Assembly (NCBI GenBank): GCA_016285355.1
Contig: JAEEQP010000018.1
Span: 1 to 64,000, forward strand
Direction of reading: 5' to 3'
Source: Bacteroidales bacterium
Lineage (GTDB): Bacteria; Bacteroidota; Bacteroidia; Bacteroidales; F082
DNA: 64,000 nt
Positions 42,410 through 51,534 of the stretch are shown piece after piece. Within the stretch, counting starts at the first letter, position 1; each line of letters opens with the position of its first letter. The notes beneath the pieces were generated by a model. The model worked only from the letters and a program-made list of their open reading frames with translations. It was not told the DNA's origin and searched no databases. Made by a program: the position numbers and the translations under genes.

Positions 42410-44053
42410 ATGAAAATCAAGTACTTAGTAATCATTGCAGTTGTGGCAGTTGTCGCTACGGCTTGCGGAAACAAGAAAACTGAACAGCCCGCTGAGCCTG
42501 TTCAAGAACAAACCAACCTGTCGGACAAGTACGCCCTGTACACCCTGACGACAGACATCAGTCACCTGAGTGACAATGAAAAACAAATGCTGCCGCTCCT
42601 CTTCGAAGCCGCTGACATTATGGACCAGCTCTTCTGGAGAGAGAATTACGGCGACAAGGCCGAACTCATGGCCAAAATCGGTGACAATGAAGACCTCAAG
42701 AAATTGGCTTCCATCGCCTACGGTCCTTGGGATGGCCTTGATGGCAACAAGCCTTTTGTGGAAGGCATTGGCCCGAAACCTGCCGGTGCCCAGTTTTATC
42801 CTGCCGACATGACAGAGGAAGAATGGACCGCTTTCAATGACCCGAACAAGACCAGCCAGTACACCATGGTTGTCCGCGATGAGAACGGTGCGCTGAAGTG
42901 CGTGTGGTATCACGACTACTTTGCCGACCAAATCAAGAAAGCCGCTTCCTTGCTGGATGATGCTTCTGAACTCGCTGGTGATGAGGAGTTTGCCGAGTAT
43001 CTCCGCCTCCGTGCCAAAGCCCTTCGCACCGATGAATACTTTGAGAGCGACATGCAGTGGATGGATGTGCGCAACAACAACATCGACATGGTGATTGGCC
43101 CCATTGAGAACTACACCGATGCCCGCTATGGCATCAAGGCTTCGCATGAGGCTTTTATCCTCATCAAGGATCAGGAGTGGACGAAGCAACTGGCTCGTTA
43201 TGCTGCTTTTGTACCTGAATTGCAGAAGCAACTTCCTGTGCCGGAAGAGTATAAGAAAGAAGTGCCTGGCTCCGATGTTGACCTGGCTGCCTATGATGTG
43301 GTATACTACGCTGGCGACTGCAACGCCAACAGCAAGACCATCGCCATCAATCTGCCCAACGACGAGCGCGTGCAACTGCAACGCGGCACCCGCAAGCTTC
43401 AGCTCAAGAACGCCATGCAGGCCAAATTCGACAAGATTCTGGAACCCATTTCCAAAGAGCTGATGACTCCCGAATCGATGGAACACATCAAGTTCGACGC
43501 TTTCTTCGCCAACGTGATGTTCCATGAGACTGCCCACGGCATGGGCATCAAGAACACCATCACAGGCAAGGGCACCGTTCGTGAAGCCCTCAGCAACCAG
43601 TACAACGCTCTTGAGGAAGCCAAAGCCGACGTGTTGGGTCTCTATTTGGTGACCAAACTCGCCGAGATGGGTGAGTACACCAACACCACCATGGAAGACA
43701 ACTACACCACCTTCATGGCGGGCATCTTCCGTTCGGTGCGTTTCGGTGCTGCCAGTGCTCATGGCAAAGCCAACATGCTTACCTTCAACTACTTCCAGAA
43801 CGAAGGTGCTTTCGTGCGCAACGAAGACGGTCGTTATGCCATCGACTTTGACAAGATGAAAGTGGCTGTGGAGAAATTGGCTGGCGACATCCTCACGCAT
43901 CAAGGCAACGGCGACTATGAAGCCACCAAGGCATGGATGGGTGAAATGTCCGTCATTAAGCCCGAACTGCAGGCCGACCTCGACCGCGTGAATGCCGCTG
44001 GTATCCCTGTGGACATTTATTACAACATGGGACCGGATGTGTTGCTGAAATGA
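42410..44053 (+). CDS. M49-like (dipeptidyl peptidase III-related) zinc hydrolase, lipoprotein
   Basis: 547-aa exported lipoprotein (signal peptide with VVATACG). The central and C-terminal parts resemble the DPP III / Zn-dependent hydrolase group: GDCNANSKTIAINLPND, then FHETAHGMGIKNT with the zinc site H372-E373-x-x-H376, and EEAKADVLGLY with the third ligand Glu. Typical DPP III has a longer HExxGH motif; this one is a plain HExxH, as in the bacterial branch annotated as dipeptidyl-peptidase 3 family proteins. It probably cleaves dipeptides from peptides in the periplasm or at the surface. Its last 34 bp overlap the convergent ABC gene. Confidence 0.8.
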   Translation: MKIKYLVIIAVVAVVATACGNKKTEQPAEPVQEQTNLSDKYALYTLTTDISHLSDNEKQMLPLLFEAADIMDQLFWRENYGDKAELMAKIGDNEDLKKLASIAYGPWDGLDGNKPFVEGIGPKPAGAQFYPADMTEEEWTAFNDPNKTSQYTMVVRDENGALKCVWYHDYFADQIKKAASLLDDASELAGDEEFAEYLRLRAKALRTDEYFESDMQWMDVRNNNIDMVIGPIENYTDARYGIKASHEAFILIKDQEWTKQLARYAAFVPELQKQLPVPEEYKKEVPGSDVDLAAYDVVYYAGDCNANSKTIAINLPNDERVQLQRGTRKLQLKNAMQAKFDKILEPISKELMTPESMEHIKFDAFFANVMFHETAHGMGIKNTITGKGTVREALSNQYNALEEAKADVLGLYLVTKLAEMGEYTNTTMEDNYTTFMAGIFRSVRFGAASAHGKANMLTFNYFQNEGAFVRNEDGRYAIDFDKMKVAVEKLAGDILTHQGNGDYEATKAWMGEMSVIKPELQADLDRVNAAGIPVDIYYNMGPDVLLK

Positions 44054-45819
44054 TGATTCCTCCCTGGAAGGGCGTCAATCAATTTCTGGGTATAAGCGTT
44101 AAGCGGATGTTCGAAAAGGGCATCCGCTTCGTTTATCTCTACAGGTTTGCCGTTGTACATCACCACCACGCGGTCGCTCATGAAACGTACCACGCTGAGG
44201 TCGTGGGAGATGAAGATATAGGTGAGGTGGCGTTCTTCTTTCAGGCGGTTGAGCAGATTCAAGACCTGTGCCTGCACGGAGACATCCAAAGCCGACACCG
44301 ATTCGTCGCAGATGACCAAGCGCGGATTCACCGCCAAGGCGCGGGCGATGCAGATGCGTTGCCGCTGTCCGCCTGAGAACTCGTGCGGATAACGGTCGTA
44401 ATGCGCGGCTTGCAAGCCTACTTGTTCCAACAGGTCGCAGACAGCATCACGTATCTCATTGTCGCGAACTGCGTCTCGCAGTTTGTTCTCGCTTTGGACT
44501 GTGGGACGCAGTCCACGACAATGAATGCCATGCACCCGCATGGGTTCGGCGATGGCTTCACCAATGGTAATGCGCGGGTTGAGGGAAGAGTAGGGGTCTT
44601 GGAACACGATTTGGGCCTGCTTGCGGAAGTCGCGCAAGGCTTGGCCCTTCAAGGCAGTCACTTCAATGCCGTCAAACCATACCTTGCCGCCAGTAGGTTC
44701 GGCCAAGCGCAAAATGGAACGTCCCAAGGTGGTCTTGCCGCAGCCTGATTCGCCTACCAAACCGAGAGTTTCGCCTTCATAGACTTCGAGGCTTACATCG
44801 TCCACGGCTTTTACATGGTCGTAAACGCGGCTGAAAACGCCCTTGCGCAAAGGATACCAAGTTTTCAGGTTTTCCACTTTCAGTAAAGGCTCTTTGGAAT
44901 ACAGTTGCTCAAGATGGGCTTTGCGTTCGCTTTCAGTGATTTGCAAGTCGTGCAGAATCTGTTCCTTGCCGCCTTGCCATTGTCCGTCCAAAAACTCCTT
45001 GACGATGGGCAGGCGTTTCAGGCGCACATCCATTGGTGGACGACAAGCCAACAAACCTTGTGTGTAAGGATGCTTTGGATGGTTGAGGATTTGCTGCACT
45101 GTACCGCGTTCCAAGATTTCGCCGTCGTGCATCACGGCCACGTCGTCGGCAATTTCGGCCACCACACCAAGGTCGTGGGTAATGAAGATCATGCCCATGC
45201 TGGTCTCGGTTTGCAGTTTACGCAGCAGCTTTAGGATTTCCAATTGCACGGTCACGTCCAAAGCGGTGGTCGGTTCGTCGGCGATGAGCAGCTGGGGATG
45301 GCAGGCGATGGCCATGGCAATCATCACGCGCTGTTTCTGTCCGCCTGAAAGCTCGTGTGGGTAGCTGTCGTAGATGGCTTCGGGTCGGGGCAGCATCACC
45401 TGCTCGAAGAGGCTGATGACGCGATTTTTGGCTTCGGTTTTGCTCACCGTTTCGTGCTGCAAAATCATTTCCGACACCTGAAAACCGCATTTGTAGACAG
45501 GATTCAACGAGGTCATGGGCTCTTGGAAAATCATCGAAATGCGCTTGCCGCGCACCTCGGACATCTGCTTTTCGCTGAAACCTTTGATTTCCTCGCCTTC
45601 GATTTGGATGCTGTCGGCCTCGATGCGGCTGATTCTCTCATTCAGCAAACGCATCACCGCCAACGAACTCACCGACTTGCCCGACCCCGACTCACCGACA
45701 AGCCCCAAAGTACGGCCCGCAAACACGTCCAAGTCAATGCCATGGACGGCTTCGGCCCATTTTCCGTCGCGGGAAAAGGCAACGCGGAGGCTTTTGACGG
45801 ATAGCAAGGGTTTGGACAT
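44020..45819 (-). CDS. Peptide-type ABC transporter ATPase, two nucleotide-binding domains fused
   Basis: 599-aa fusion of two Opp/Dpp-type ATPases (DppD-DppF order, like YejF or GsiA). First half: [36 protein letters not shown]. Second half: [43 protein letters not shown]. Both halves keep Walker A, signature and Walker B residues, so both should bind ATP. Each half has the usual Opp-type C-terminal extension (HPYTQGLL). It would energise import of oligopeptides; permease and binding protein genes are not in the window. A 65-bp palindromic element lies inside the second half in frame. The 3' end overlaps the convergent peptidase gene by 34 bp. Confidence 0.92.
   Translation of the reverse strand: MSKPLLSVKSLRVAFSRDGKWAEAVHGIDLDVFAGRTLGLVGESGSGKSVSSLAVMRLLNERISRIEADSIQIEGEEIKGFSEKQMSEVRGKRISMIFQEPMTSLNPVYKCGFQVSEMILQHETVSKTEAKNRVISLFEQVMLPRPEAIYDSYPHELSGGQKQRVMIAMAIACHPQLLIADEPTTALDVTVQLEILKLLRKLQTETSMGMIFITHDLGVVAEIADDVAVMHDGEILERGTVQQILNHPKHPYTQGLLACRPPMDVRLKRLPIVKEFLDGQWQGGKEQILHDLQITESERKAHLEQLYSKEPLLKVENLKTWYPLRKGVFSRVYDHVKAVDDVSLEVYEGETLGLVGESGCGKTTLGRSILRLAEPTGGKVWFDGIEVTALKGQALRDFRKQAQIVFQDPYSSLNPRITIGEAIAEPMRVHGIHCRGLRPTVQSENKLRDAVRDNEIRDAVCDLLEQVGLQAAHYDRYPHEFSGGQRQRICIARALAVNPRLVICDESVSALDVSVQAQVLNLLNRLKEERHLTYIFISHDLSVVRFMSDRVVVMYNGKPVEINEADALFEHPLNAYTQKLIDALPGRNHHFSNTSGPML
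44458..44522. repeat. Palindromic mini-element inside the ABC ATPase gene
   Basis: 65 bp bounded by ATTGTCG and CGACAAT. It contains two hairpins, AACTGCGTCTCGCAGTT and GGACTGTGGGACGCAGTCC. Its translation adds [22 protein letters not shown] residues between MRVHGI and the conserved LLEQVGL of the second ATPase domain, in the helical region that varies among homologues. The reading frame stays open. Confidence 0.75.
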
Positions 45820-45835
45820 AGAATGAGTTTTGGCG

Positions 45836-45843
45836 CAAAAATA
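45836..45843 (-). promoter_or_regulatory. -7 box of the ABC ATPase gene
   Basis: Reverse strand TATTTTTG, 17 bp before the ATG at 45819. Confidence 0.6.
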
Positions 45844-45888
45844 GTAATTTTTAGTTAAAGTCAGATTCCAATGTTATAGTTAGCCTCC

Positions 45889-46016
45889 CATGTCATTCCG
45901 AGCAGAGGCATGTGCGATTGGAATCTATGGGAGGCGGTTAAAGAAGTATGACTTTTTCGGACGGCTTTAGAAACCATAGATTCCAGTCCCCGCAATCCTC
46001 CGCAAGGAATGACATG
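45889..46016. repeat. Large imperfect palindrome between divergent genes
   Basis: Outer arms CATGTCATTCC (45889-45899) and GGAATGACATG (46006-46016), inner arms GGAATCTATGG (45920-45930) and CCATAGATTCC (45974-45984), all perfect. It fills the gap between the ABC ATPase and M64 peptidase genes and has no reading frame. The arms resemble the loop of the terminator at 52245-52301 (GATTCC...GGAATGAC), so it is likely another dispersed repeat family. Confidence 0.75.
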
Positions 46017-46090
46017 TTTTCTAAAGCCTGCTTTGAGCCTGCGTGAAATAAAAACTGAATGCGATATATCACGGATATAGAAAAAATACA

Positions 46091-46098
46091 TACTTTTG
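46091..46098 (+). promoter_or_regulatory. -7 box of the M64 peptidase gene
   Basis: TACTTTTG, exact consensus, 17 bp before the ATG at 46116. Confidence 0.65.
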
Positions 46099-46115
46099 TG
46101 GGAAATTCTCACAAT

Positions 46116-47384
46116 ATGAAAAAGACTTTTATCCTTTTGTTAGCCTTATTGCCGATAATGGCATGGGCCCAGTTTGATACTTATTTCACCGAATCCTCCC
46201 TGCGCGTCGACTATTGCCTGACAGGCAACAACAAAGAAACCACCTTCTCCCTCAAAGAGCTGATTCACGAACCCTATTGGAGCGGCTCCAAGACCAACCT
46301 CATCGATACCTTGGAGTTTGGCAACTATATCGTGAAGGTGTTTGAGGCGGGGACGGATAAACTGCTGTTTTCCAAGGGCTACCAAAACCTTTACGGCGAA
46401 TGGACCACAACCCTTGAAGCGCAAAAAGTCACCAAGACCTTTGAGGAATCCGTCATCGTGCCTTTCCCCAAAGTGAAGATTGACATTGTTTTTTGCCGCA
46501 AGACTTGGGAGGGCGAACTCGTTGAAGGAATGCGCCTCACCATTAGTCCCGACGATTATTTCATCCGTAATTACGACAACCTCAACTTGCCTGTTTACGA
46601 TGCCTGGATAGGCAACAAGGATATTACCAAAGCCGTTGACATTGTGATACTTCCCGAAGGCTATACCCAAGCTGAGATGGGCAAGTTCATCAAAGACTGC
46701 GATTTCTTCGTGAATAGCCTGTTCGATTACGCGCCCTACAACCGTTACCGCGAGAGTTTCAATGTGCGTGGCGTGTTGGTGCCTTCTGCTGAAAGTGGCT
46801 GCACCATGCCTGGCGACCACATCTATAAAAACACGGTCATGCGTTTCAGCTTTTGGACTTTCGATTCGGAGCGTTATTGCATGAGCACCGACAACCGCGA
46901 CATCCGTGACTTGGCCGGACAAGTGCCTTATGACCAGATTTATATCCTCGTCAACACGGAGAAATACGGTGGTGGCGGCATTTACAACTTCTATTGCTCC
47001 AGCGCGAGCAGCAACAACAAATCCTCCGATGTCATCATCCACGAGTTCGGGCATGGCTTTGCGGGTCTGGCTGATGAATACTACTATGCCGGCTCCTCCG
47101 ACCACATGTACAACCTCGCTGTCGAGCCTTGGGAGCCCAATATCACCTCGTTGGTCGACTTCAGCAACAAGTGGGGTGATATGCTGAACAAGAAAACACC
47201 TGTGCCCACACCGCGAGAGCCGAAATTCGAGCAAACTATCGGCGTGTTTGAGGGCGGCGGTTACGAGCCGGAAGGCATGTACAGCCCCTACATGGATTGC
47301 CTGATGAATTCCTTCAAAGGCCATGACTTTTGTCCTGTCTGTCAACGCGCTATTGAAAGGATGATACTTTATTATTCAAAATGA
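46116..47384 (+). CDS. Exported M64-family (IgA peptidase-like) zinc metallopeptidase
   Basis: 422-aa secreted protein with a signal peptide (LLLALLPIMAWAQ). Residues about 20-150 are the M64 N-terminal beta domain. The catalytic domain begins at VDIVILPEGYTQAEM and carries the zinc motif HEFGH (residues 309-313) followed by GLADEYYY with the third ligand. Late Cys residues (CLMN, CPVC) may form disulfides. M64 peptidases include the Clostridium ramosum IgA protease; in gut Bacteroidales the substrates are mostly unknown, so the IgA label is a family name only. Confidence 0.9.
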   Translation: MKKTFILLLALLPIMAWAQFDTYFTESSLRVDYCLTGNNKETTFSLKELIHEPYWSGSKTNLIDTLEFGNYIVKVFEAGTDKLLFSKGYQNLYGEWTTTLEAQKVTKTFEESVIVPFPKVKIDIVFCRKTWEGELVEGMRLTISPDDYFIRNYDNLNLPVYDAWIGNKDITKAVDIVILPEGYTQAEMGKFIKDCDFFVNSLFDYAPYNRYRESFNVRGVLVPSAESGCTMPGDHIYKNTVMRFSFWTFDSERYCMSTDNRDIRDLAGQVPYDQIYILVNTEKYGGGGIYNFYCSSASSNNKSSDVIIHEFGHGFAGLADEYYYAGSSDHMYNLAVEPWEPNITSLVDFSNKWGDMLNKKTPVPTPREPKFEQTIGVFEGGGYEPEGMYSPYMDCLMNSFKGHDFCPVCQRAIERMILYYSK

Positions 47385-47412
47385 TGAATGATGAATGCAG
47401 AATGATGAATGA
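47381..47412 (+). repeat. Short tandem repeat
   Basis: Three to four copies of ATGATGAATG-type units directly after the M64 stop codon, a simple repeat often seen between Bacteroidetes genes. No function inferred. Confidence 0.7.
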
Positions 47413-47418
47413 CAAAAA

Positions 47419-47970
47419 ATGAACTACTTAGACATCATCATAGCACTCGTCCTCTTCCTCTTCGGATATAAGGGCTTCCGCAAGGGCCTCATCATCGAAG
47501 TGGTCACATTGTTGGCTTTCGGTGTAGGTATTTACGGAGCCATGCACTTCTCCGACTTCACGGCGGAACACCTGCAAGAAGTGATGGAAATCAACCCGAA
47601 ATACCTGAATACCATTGCCTTCGTGTTGACTTTCATCCTTTTGGTGATTGCCGTCAACATGATTGGCAAGGCAGTCACTGAGATGGTGAAAGCCATGAAC
47701 TTGAGTTTTTGGAACAAGTTGGGCGGTTTTGTCTTTGGCGCGGCGAAAGGCGTGTTGCTGTGCAGCATTTTGCTGTTGGTGCTCAACAATTTCCAACTGA
47801 TAGGTGTGCTGAAACCCGAGGTGAGGGAGCAGTCGAAGTTATATCCCTACATTGAGGAAACGGTTCCCTACGTCTATCGCGGTTTCGATTTGGTGAAAGA
47901 CTACGCGAAGGAAGTTTTGCCTGATGCCGAGGATAAAGAAAGCCCTCAAGTAAACCTTCCTGTGGTGTGA
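47419..47970 (+). CDS. CvpA family membrane protein
   Basis: 183-aa inner-membrane protein with four predicted spans: IIIALVLFLFGYKGF, VVTLLAFGVGIYGAM, IAFVLTFILLVIAVNMIG and AAKGVLLCSILLLVL. The start (LDIIIALVLFLFGYKGFRKG) and the central NKLGGFVFGAAKGVL are typical CvpA features. CvpA is required for colicin V production in E. coli and for resistance to some envelope stresses; its molecular job is unknown. It starts 34 bp after the M64 gene and may be cotranscribed. The C-terminal 40 residues are polar. Confidence 0.88.
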   Translation: MNYLDIIIALVLFLFGYKGFRKGLIIEVVTLLAFGVGIYGAMHFSDFTAEHLQEVMEINPKYLNTIAFVLTFILLVIAVNMIGKAVTEMVKAMNLSFWNKLGGFVFGAAKGVLLCSILLLVLNNFQLIGVLKPEVREQSKLYPYIEETVPYVYRGFDLVKDYAKEVLPDAEDKESPQVNLPVV

Positions 47971-47976
47971 GGAAGC

Positions 47977-49560
47977 TCAGTGCTCAATTTTCCAATCGGA
48001 AACTGTTCTGGTTTCTTGCGAGAAAGCGATACCTATTTTAAAAATGGGCTTGCCCTCAGTTTGATAGGGGATTGCGTAATCCTTGCTGTCGATTTGTTTC
48101 AAAGCCTCTTCTGCCGTGCCGTGCATCTTCAGCTCCATGACGTAGGTCGCATCGCGCATGAAGACTACCACATCCGTGCGTCCGCGAGCCACCTTCACTT
48201 GGGTGAAGGTACGGCAGTTGAAGATGGAGAAGACCACGTATGTCAGCACTTCGTAATAGGCTTCGTATTTGGTAATATCGTCCAATTCCTTCTCACCGAA
48301 ATCCAAATATGGAATGGAAGCAAAGAACGCTTGCATCGATTTCATGGCCTCTTCAATGTTGTGGTGAAGCAGGGCAGCATAAAAATCGCCGGCAAAGCCC
48401 CTCGAATTTGTGTTGCCAAGGTTCATCATGCGAACAAGGAAGTTGTCCATGAAACCCACTTTCACCTCGGCATTGGGGAAGTCGAGCGTGTAGATATCAC
48501 GGTCGAAGTCGTAGCCTTTGATGGTGAGGTAGCCCGCTTGATAAAGCAAAGGCAGGGCCGAGGTCATGCCTTCGGTGGGCACGTCAAATTGCGTGGAGGG
48601 TACCTGTAGTTGTTCCAATTCCAGCAAATTTGTGTTGAATCGTTTCATTTCCTCAAAGAGGAAGGTAGGCGTTCCGCTGGCAAACCAGTAGTTGTCGATT
48701 TCTCTGTTCGTGAAGGCATACATCAGGCTGAAAGGATTGAAAATGTCTTCTGACTTCTTCCCAAAATGATAGCCGTCATATTGCAGTTTCAGCCGCTCAA
48801 GTGTTTGTTGTTTCGAACATCCTGCTTCATCAGCTAAAAGTTGTATGTCTTCATCGAAAACCGTTTCCAATTCGTTTTTGGTGATGCCGCAAATGGCTGA
48901 GTACTGGGGCAGCATGGATATGTCTCTCAAATTGTTGAGTGTGGAGAAGATGCTTAATTGGCTGAACTTGGTGATGCCCGCGATGAAGACAAATTGCTCG
49001 TCGGCATCGCACACTTTGACTGTTTGGTAAAATTCCTGCATGATGTGGCGCACTTGTTCCAACATTTCGGGTTTATGCAGATAGTCCAACAAAGGTGCAT
49101 CGTATTCGTCCAAGATGACGACGGCTTTCAGCCCTGTCTGCACATGGGCGCGGTGCAGCAGTCCCGCAAAGCGTGTACCAGGAGTGCTTTCTTCTTCGGC
49201 GCGGCCATAAACCTCTTCATATCGGCGCAATTGGAACTCCAAAGCACCGACGATTCCCGCTGTGTTCATCTGGTTCTTGCATTGGCTAATGTCAAAATGC
49301 AGCACGGGATAGTGCAACCAGTCCTTTTCTAACTCGGCAATGGCAAGACCCTCAAACAAGTCCTTGCGACCTTGGAAATAATACTTCAAGGTGCTGCAAA
49401 GCAACGATTTGCCGAATCTGCGTGGACGGCTGAGAAAGACAAATTGTGATTCGCGCGACAATTTATAGATAAGGTCTGTCTTGTCAATGTAGATGCGGCC
49501 GTCTTGACGGATACGTTCAAAATTAGCGATGCCGGCAGTGTAGAGTCTCATGGGTAGCAT
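47977..49560 (-). CDS. AAA-ATPase-like / PD-(D/E)XK nuclease protein (DUF1703 type), copy 2
   Basis: About 527-aa paralogue of the protein at 17759. Start region TAGIANFERIRQDGRIYID, Walker A FLSRPRRFGKSLL, Walker B AVVILDEYDAPLLD, then FIAGITKFSQLSIFSTLNNL; C-terminal nuclease core GRTDVVVFMRDATYVMELKM. Three ATGs (49569, 49560, 49551) are possible; 49560 gives a leader of ordinary length after the -7 box at 49584-49591, and 49551 aligns best with the paralogue. It converges on cvpA with 6 bp between. Function of the family is not established. Confidence 0.88.
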   Translation of the reverse strand: MLPMRLYTAGIANFERIRQDGRIYIDKTDLIYKLSRESQFVFLSRPRRFGKSLLCSTLKYYFQGRKDLFEGLAIAELEKDWLHYPVLHFDISQCKNQMNTAGIVGALEFQLRRYEEVYGRAEEESTPGTRFAGLLHRAHVQTGLKAVVILDEYDAPLLDYLHKPEMLEQVRHIMQEFYQTVKVCDADEQFVFIAGITKFSQLSIFSTLNNLRDISMLPQYSAICGITKNELETVFDEDIQLLADEAGCSKQQTLERLKLQYDGYHFGKKSEDIFNPFSLMYAFTNREIDNYWFASGTPTFLFEEMKRFNTNLLELEQLQVPSTQFDVPTEGMTSALPLLYQAGYLTIKGYDFDRDIYTLDFPNAEVKVGFMDNFLVRMMNLGNTNSRGFAGDFYAALLHHNIEEAMKSMQAFFASIPYLDFGEKELDDITKYEAYYEVLTYVVFSIFNCRTFTQVKVARGRTDVVVFMRDATYVMELKMHGTAEEALKQIDSKDYAIPYQTEGKPIFKIGIAFSQETRTVSDWKIEH

Positions 49561-49583
49561 GGCGAACATGTTTTTCTTGTCTG

Positions 49584-49591
49584 CAAAAATA
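49584..49591 (-). promoter_or_regulatory. -7 box of the second DUF1703-type gene
   Basis: Reverse strand TATTTTTG, about 23 bp before the preferred start. In-frame codons upstream of it cannot be used. Confidence 0.6.
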
Positions 49592-49667
49592 CATACTTTC
49601 CCGTCATTCCCGCAAATTTTTCGGTCTTTTCCTTGCCCAATCCAGAATTTTTGAGCTTCCTTGGACA

Positions 49668-50258
49668 CTAACTATTCATGTTTCGTTCTTCCCGTGCTTT
49701 CAAATAACAAGCTCGGCAAAGCGGTTCGTAACTCTCTGTTTCTCCAAGCACAACCAATTTGTCGCCGGCAATGGTGCGGTGTGAGTATTGCGCCGGACTG
49801 CCGCAACGCACACAAATGGCATGTACCTTGGTCACATCTTCGGCAATGGCCATGAGTTTGGGCATGGGGCCGAAAGGATTGCCCATGAAGTCCATGTCCA
49901 AGCCCGCGATAATGACGCGCACGCCTTGGTTGGCCAATTGTTGGCATACGTTAGGCAGTTCATCGTCAAGGAATTGTGCCTCGTCGATGCCGATGACATC
50001 CACATCGGTGGCGTAGAAAAGAATCTCGTTCGCACTTTCCACAGGGATGGAGTGCAATGCTGTGGCGTTGTGCGACACCACGTCTTCCTCGCTGTAGCGC
50101 GTATCCACGCCAGGCTTGAAGATTTCCACCTTCAGTTTGGCGATTTTGGCACGCTTCAAACGGCGAATCAACTCTTCCGTCTTGCCCGAAAACATGGAAC
50201 CGCAAATCACTTCAATCCACCCTTGCGACTTGTTGTGAGAATCTTTTTCTAAGAACAT
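49668..50258 (-). CDS. tdk: Thymidine kinase
   Basis: 196-aa type II thymidine kinase that salvages thymidine to dTMP. P-loop [12 protein letters not shown] (residues 19-30), DEAQFLDD (Walker B), the lasso/substrate region and a zinc-ribbon with two CxxC pairs (CVRC near residue 150 and CRAC near the C-terminus). Length is normal for the bacterial enzyme. It lies upstream of the DUF1703 gene, but that gene has its own promoter. Confidence 0.96.
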   Translation of the reverse strand: MFLEKDSHNKSQGWIEVICGSMFSGKTEELIRRLKRAKIAKLKVEIFKPGVDTRYSEEDVVSHNATALHSIPVESANEILFYATDVDVIGIDEAQFLDDELPNVCQQLANQGVRVIIAGLDMDFMGNPFGPMPKLMAIAEDVTKVHAICVRCGSPAQYSHRTIAGDKLVVLGETESYEPLCRACYLKAREERNMNS

Positions 50259-50337
50259 GAGAAATCAATTAAGAATATTTGTAATTTAGCTGCCTCATTG
50301 CGAAATGTGAAGCAACAAAAATAAACATAAATCCTAT

Positions 50338-51528
50338 ATGAACGAGAATTTTGAGAACCAAAAAGAAAAATTGGTTTCTATCAAACACGAAATCAGTTTG
50401 TTATATCAACAAGTCAACTACCTTTTGAGGAATGAGAGGCCCCTCGAACTGCTCGATTTGGACGTTTTGATGAACCGCACGCACACGCTTTACGACATGC
50501 TTTGTTCGGTCAATGTGGGCGAGATGGGCGATGATGAGGACTTGCCGTTTGATGCGGAGGATTTTTCTGGGCTCTTCGGCGGAATGATGAAAGAAGAGGA
50601 AGAAGCGGCACCAGAATCGGAACCCGAACCCGAATTGGTTGTTGATGAGGATCCTGAACCTGTCGCAATGGAAGAGCCTGAGCCAGTTGTAACGGAAGAA
50701 TCGGAACCTGTCGTAACAGAAGAGCCAGAGCCCACTATAGCCCCTGAACCTGTCGAGGAGCCTGAACAAGAGGAAACGCCTGTTGCAGTTATTGAGGAGG
50801 TTGTCGATGAGCCGGTCGTCCAAGATGAAGTCAAGGAAGTCGTTGAACCTGAGCCTGAGATACCATCGACAGATGAGGCACCAGCTGAGGAAATGCCGTT
50901 GAAGGATGAGTATGGTCTCTTTTTCCGTTTCGAGGATATTCCTGAAAAAGAGGAAGAAAAGGAGGAGGAAAAGCCTCATATAGAAGTGCCTCATATAATA
51001 GAAGAGGAGAAACCCAAGGTGGTTCACATGATGGAAGTAATCCCAGAGGAAGAGATTCCTGAGCGCGACCGTATCCATGGCGAGGAATTGGTGCCCGACA
51101 ATCCTTTTGAGATGCCCAAGATGGAAGGGCCGACTTTGGTGGATTTGGAACTCGAAAACGAGCGTCAGACCTCGGAAACGGTAGGTGATTTTTTTGAGCA
51201 GGACGATGCCGAGTTTGAATTGTCGACTCCTGAAACTTTGGGAGAAAAGATGATGAGCGAGGAGGTTACCTTGGCGGAAAAATTCCAGCAGAATCCTGTG
51301 CGCGATTTGAGGTCGGCAATTGGAATCAATGACAAGTTCTTGTTCGTCAATGAGTTGTTTGGAGGAAGTATGGAGAAGTACAATAAATCCATCGAGAACC
51401 TCAACGATTTGAAGACCCTTAACGGCGCGATGATTTACTTGAATGAGCTGAAGGTCGAGTTGCAATGGAACAGCAGCAATGAGGCTTACCAACGGCTTAA
51501 GGATTTGGTCTCGCGCAAGTTTGAATAA
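50338..51528 (+). CDS. Acidic Bacteroidales protein with Glu/Pro-rich middle
   Basis: 396-aa soluble protein that I do not recognise by function. The N-terminal 65 residues are helical (VSIKHEISLLYQQVNYLL, LDVLMNRTHTLYDML). Residues about 80-230 are a low-complexity Glu/Pro/Val region with repeats of EPEPVV and TEEPEP type. The C-terminal about 100 residues form a compact conserved domain (DLRSAIGINDKFLFVNELFG followed by YNKSIENLNDLKTLNGAMIYLNEL). It lies 6 bp upstream of rsmI, so the two are cotranscribed. The layout, with two folded ends and a long flexible acidic linker, suggests a tether or scaffold. A long open frame on the opposite strand is a codon-bias shadow. Confidence 0.75.
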   Translation: MNENFENQKEKLVSIKHEISLLYQQVNYLLRNERPLELLDLDVLMNRTHTLYDMLCSVNVGEMGDDEDLPFDAEDFSGLFGGMMKEEEEAAPESEPEPELVVDEDPEPVAMEEPEPVVTEESEPVVTEEPEPTIAPEPVEEPEQEETPVAVIEEVVDEPVVQDEVKEVVEPEPEIPSTDEAPAEEMPLKDEYGLFFRFEDIPEKEEEKEEEKPHIEVPHIIEEEKPKVVHMMEVIPEEEIPERDRIHGEELVPDNPFEMPKMEGPTLVDLELENERQTSETVGDFFEQDDAEFELSTPETLGEKMMSEEVTLAEKFQQNPVRDLRSAIGINDKFLFVNELFGGSMEKYNKSIENLNDLKTLNGAMIYLNELKVELQWNSSNEAYQRLKDLVSRKFE

Positions 51529-51534
51529 TAAGCC

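Noticed and set aside
42425..43903. 492-codon open frame antisense to the M49-like peptidase gene
   Set aside because: The peptidase has signal peptide, zinc motif and promoter; the antisense frame has none.
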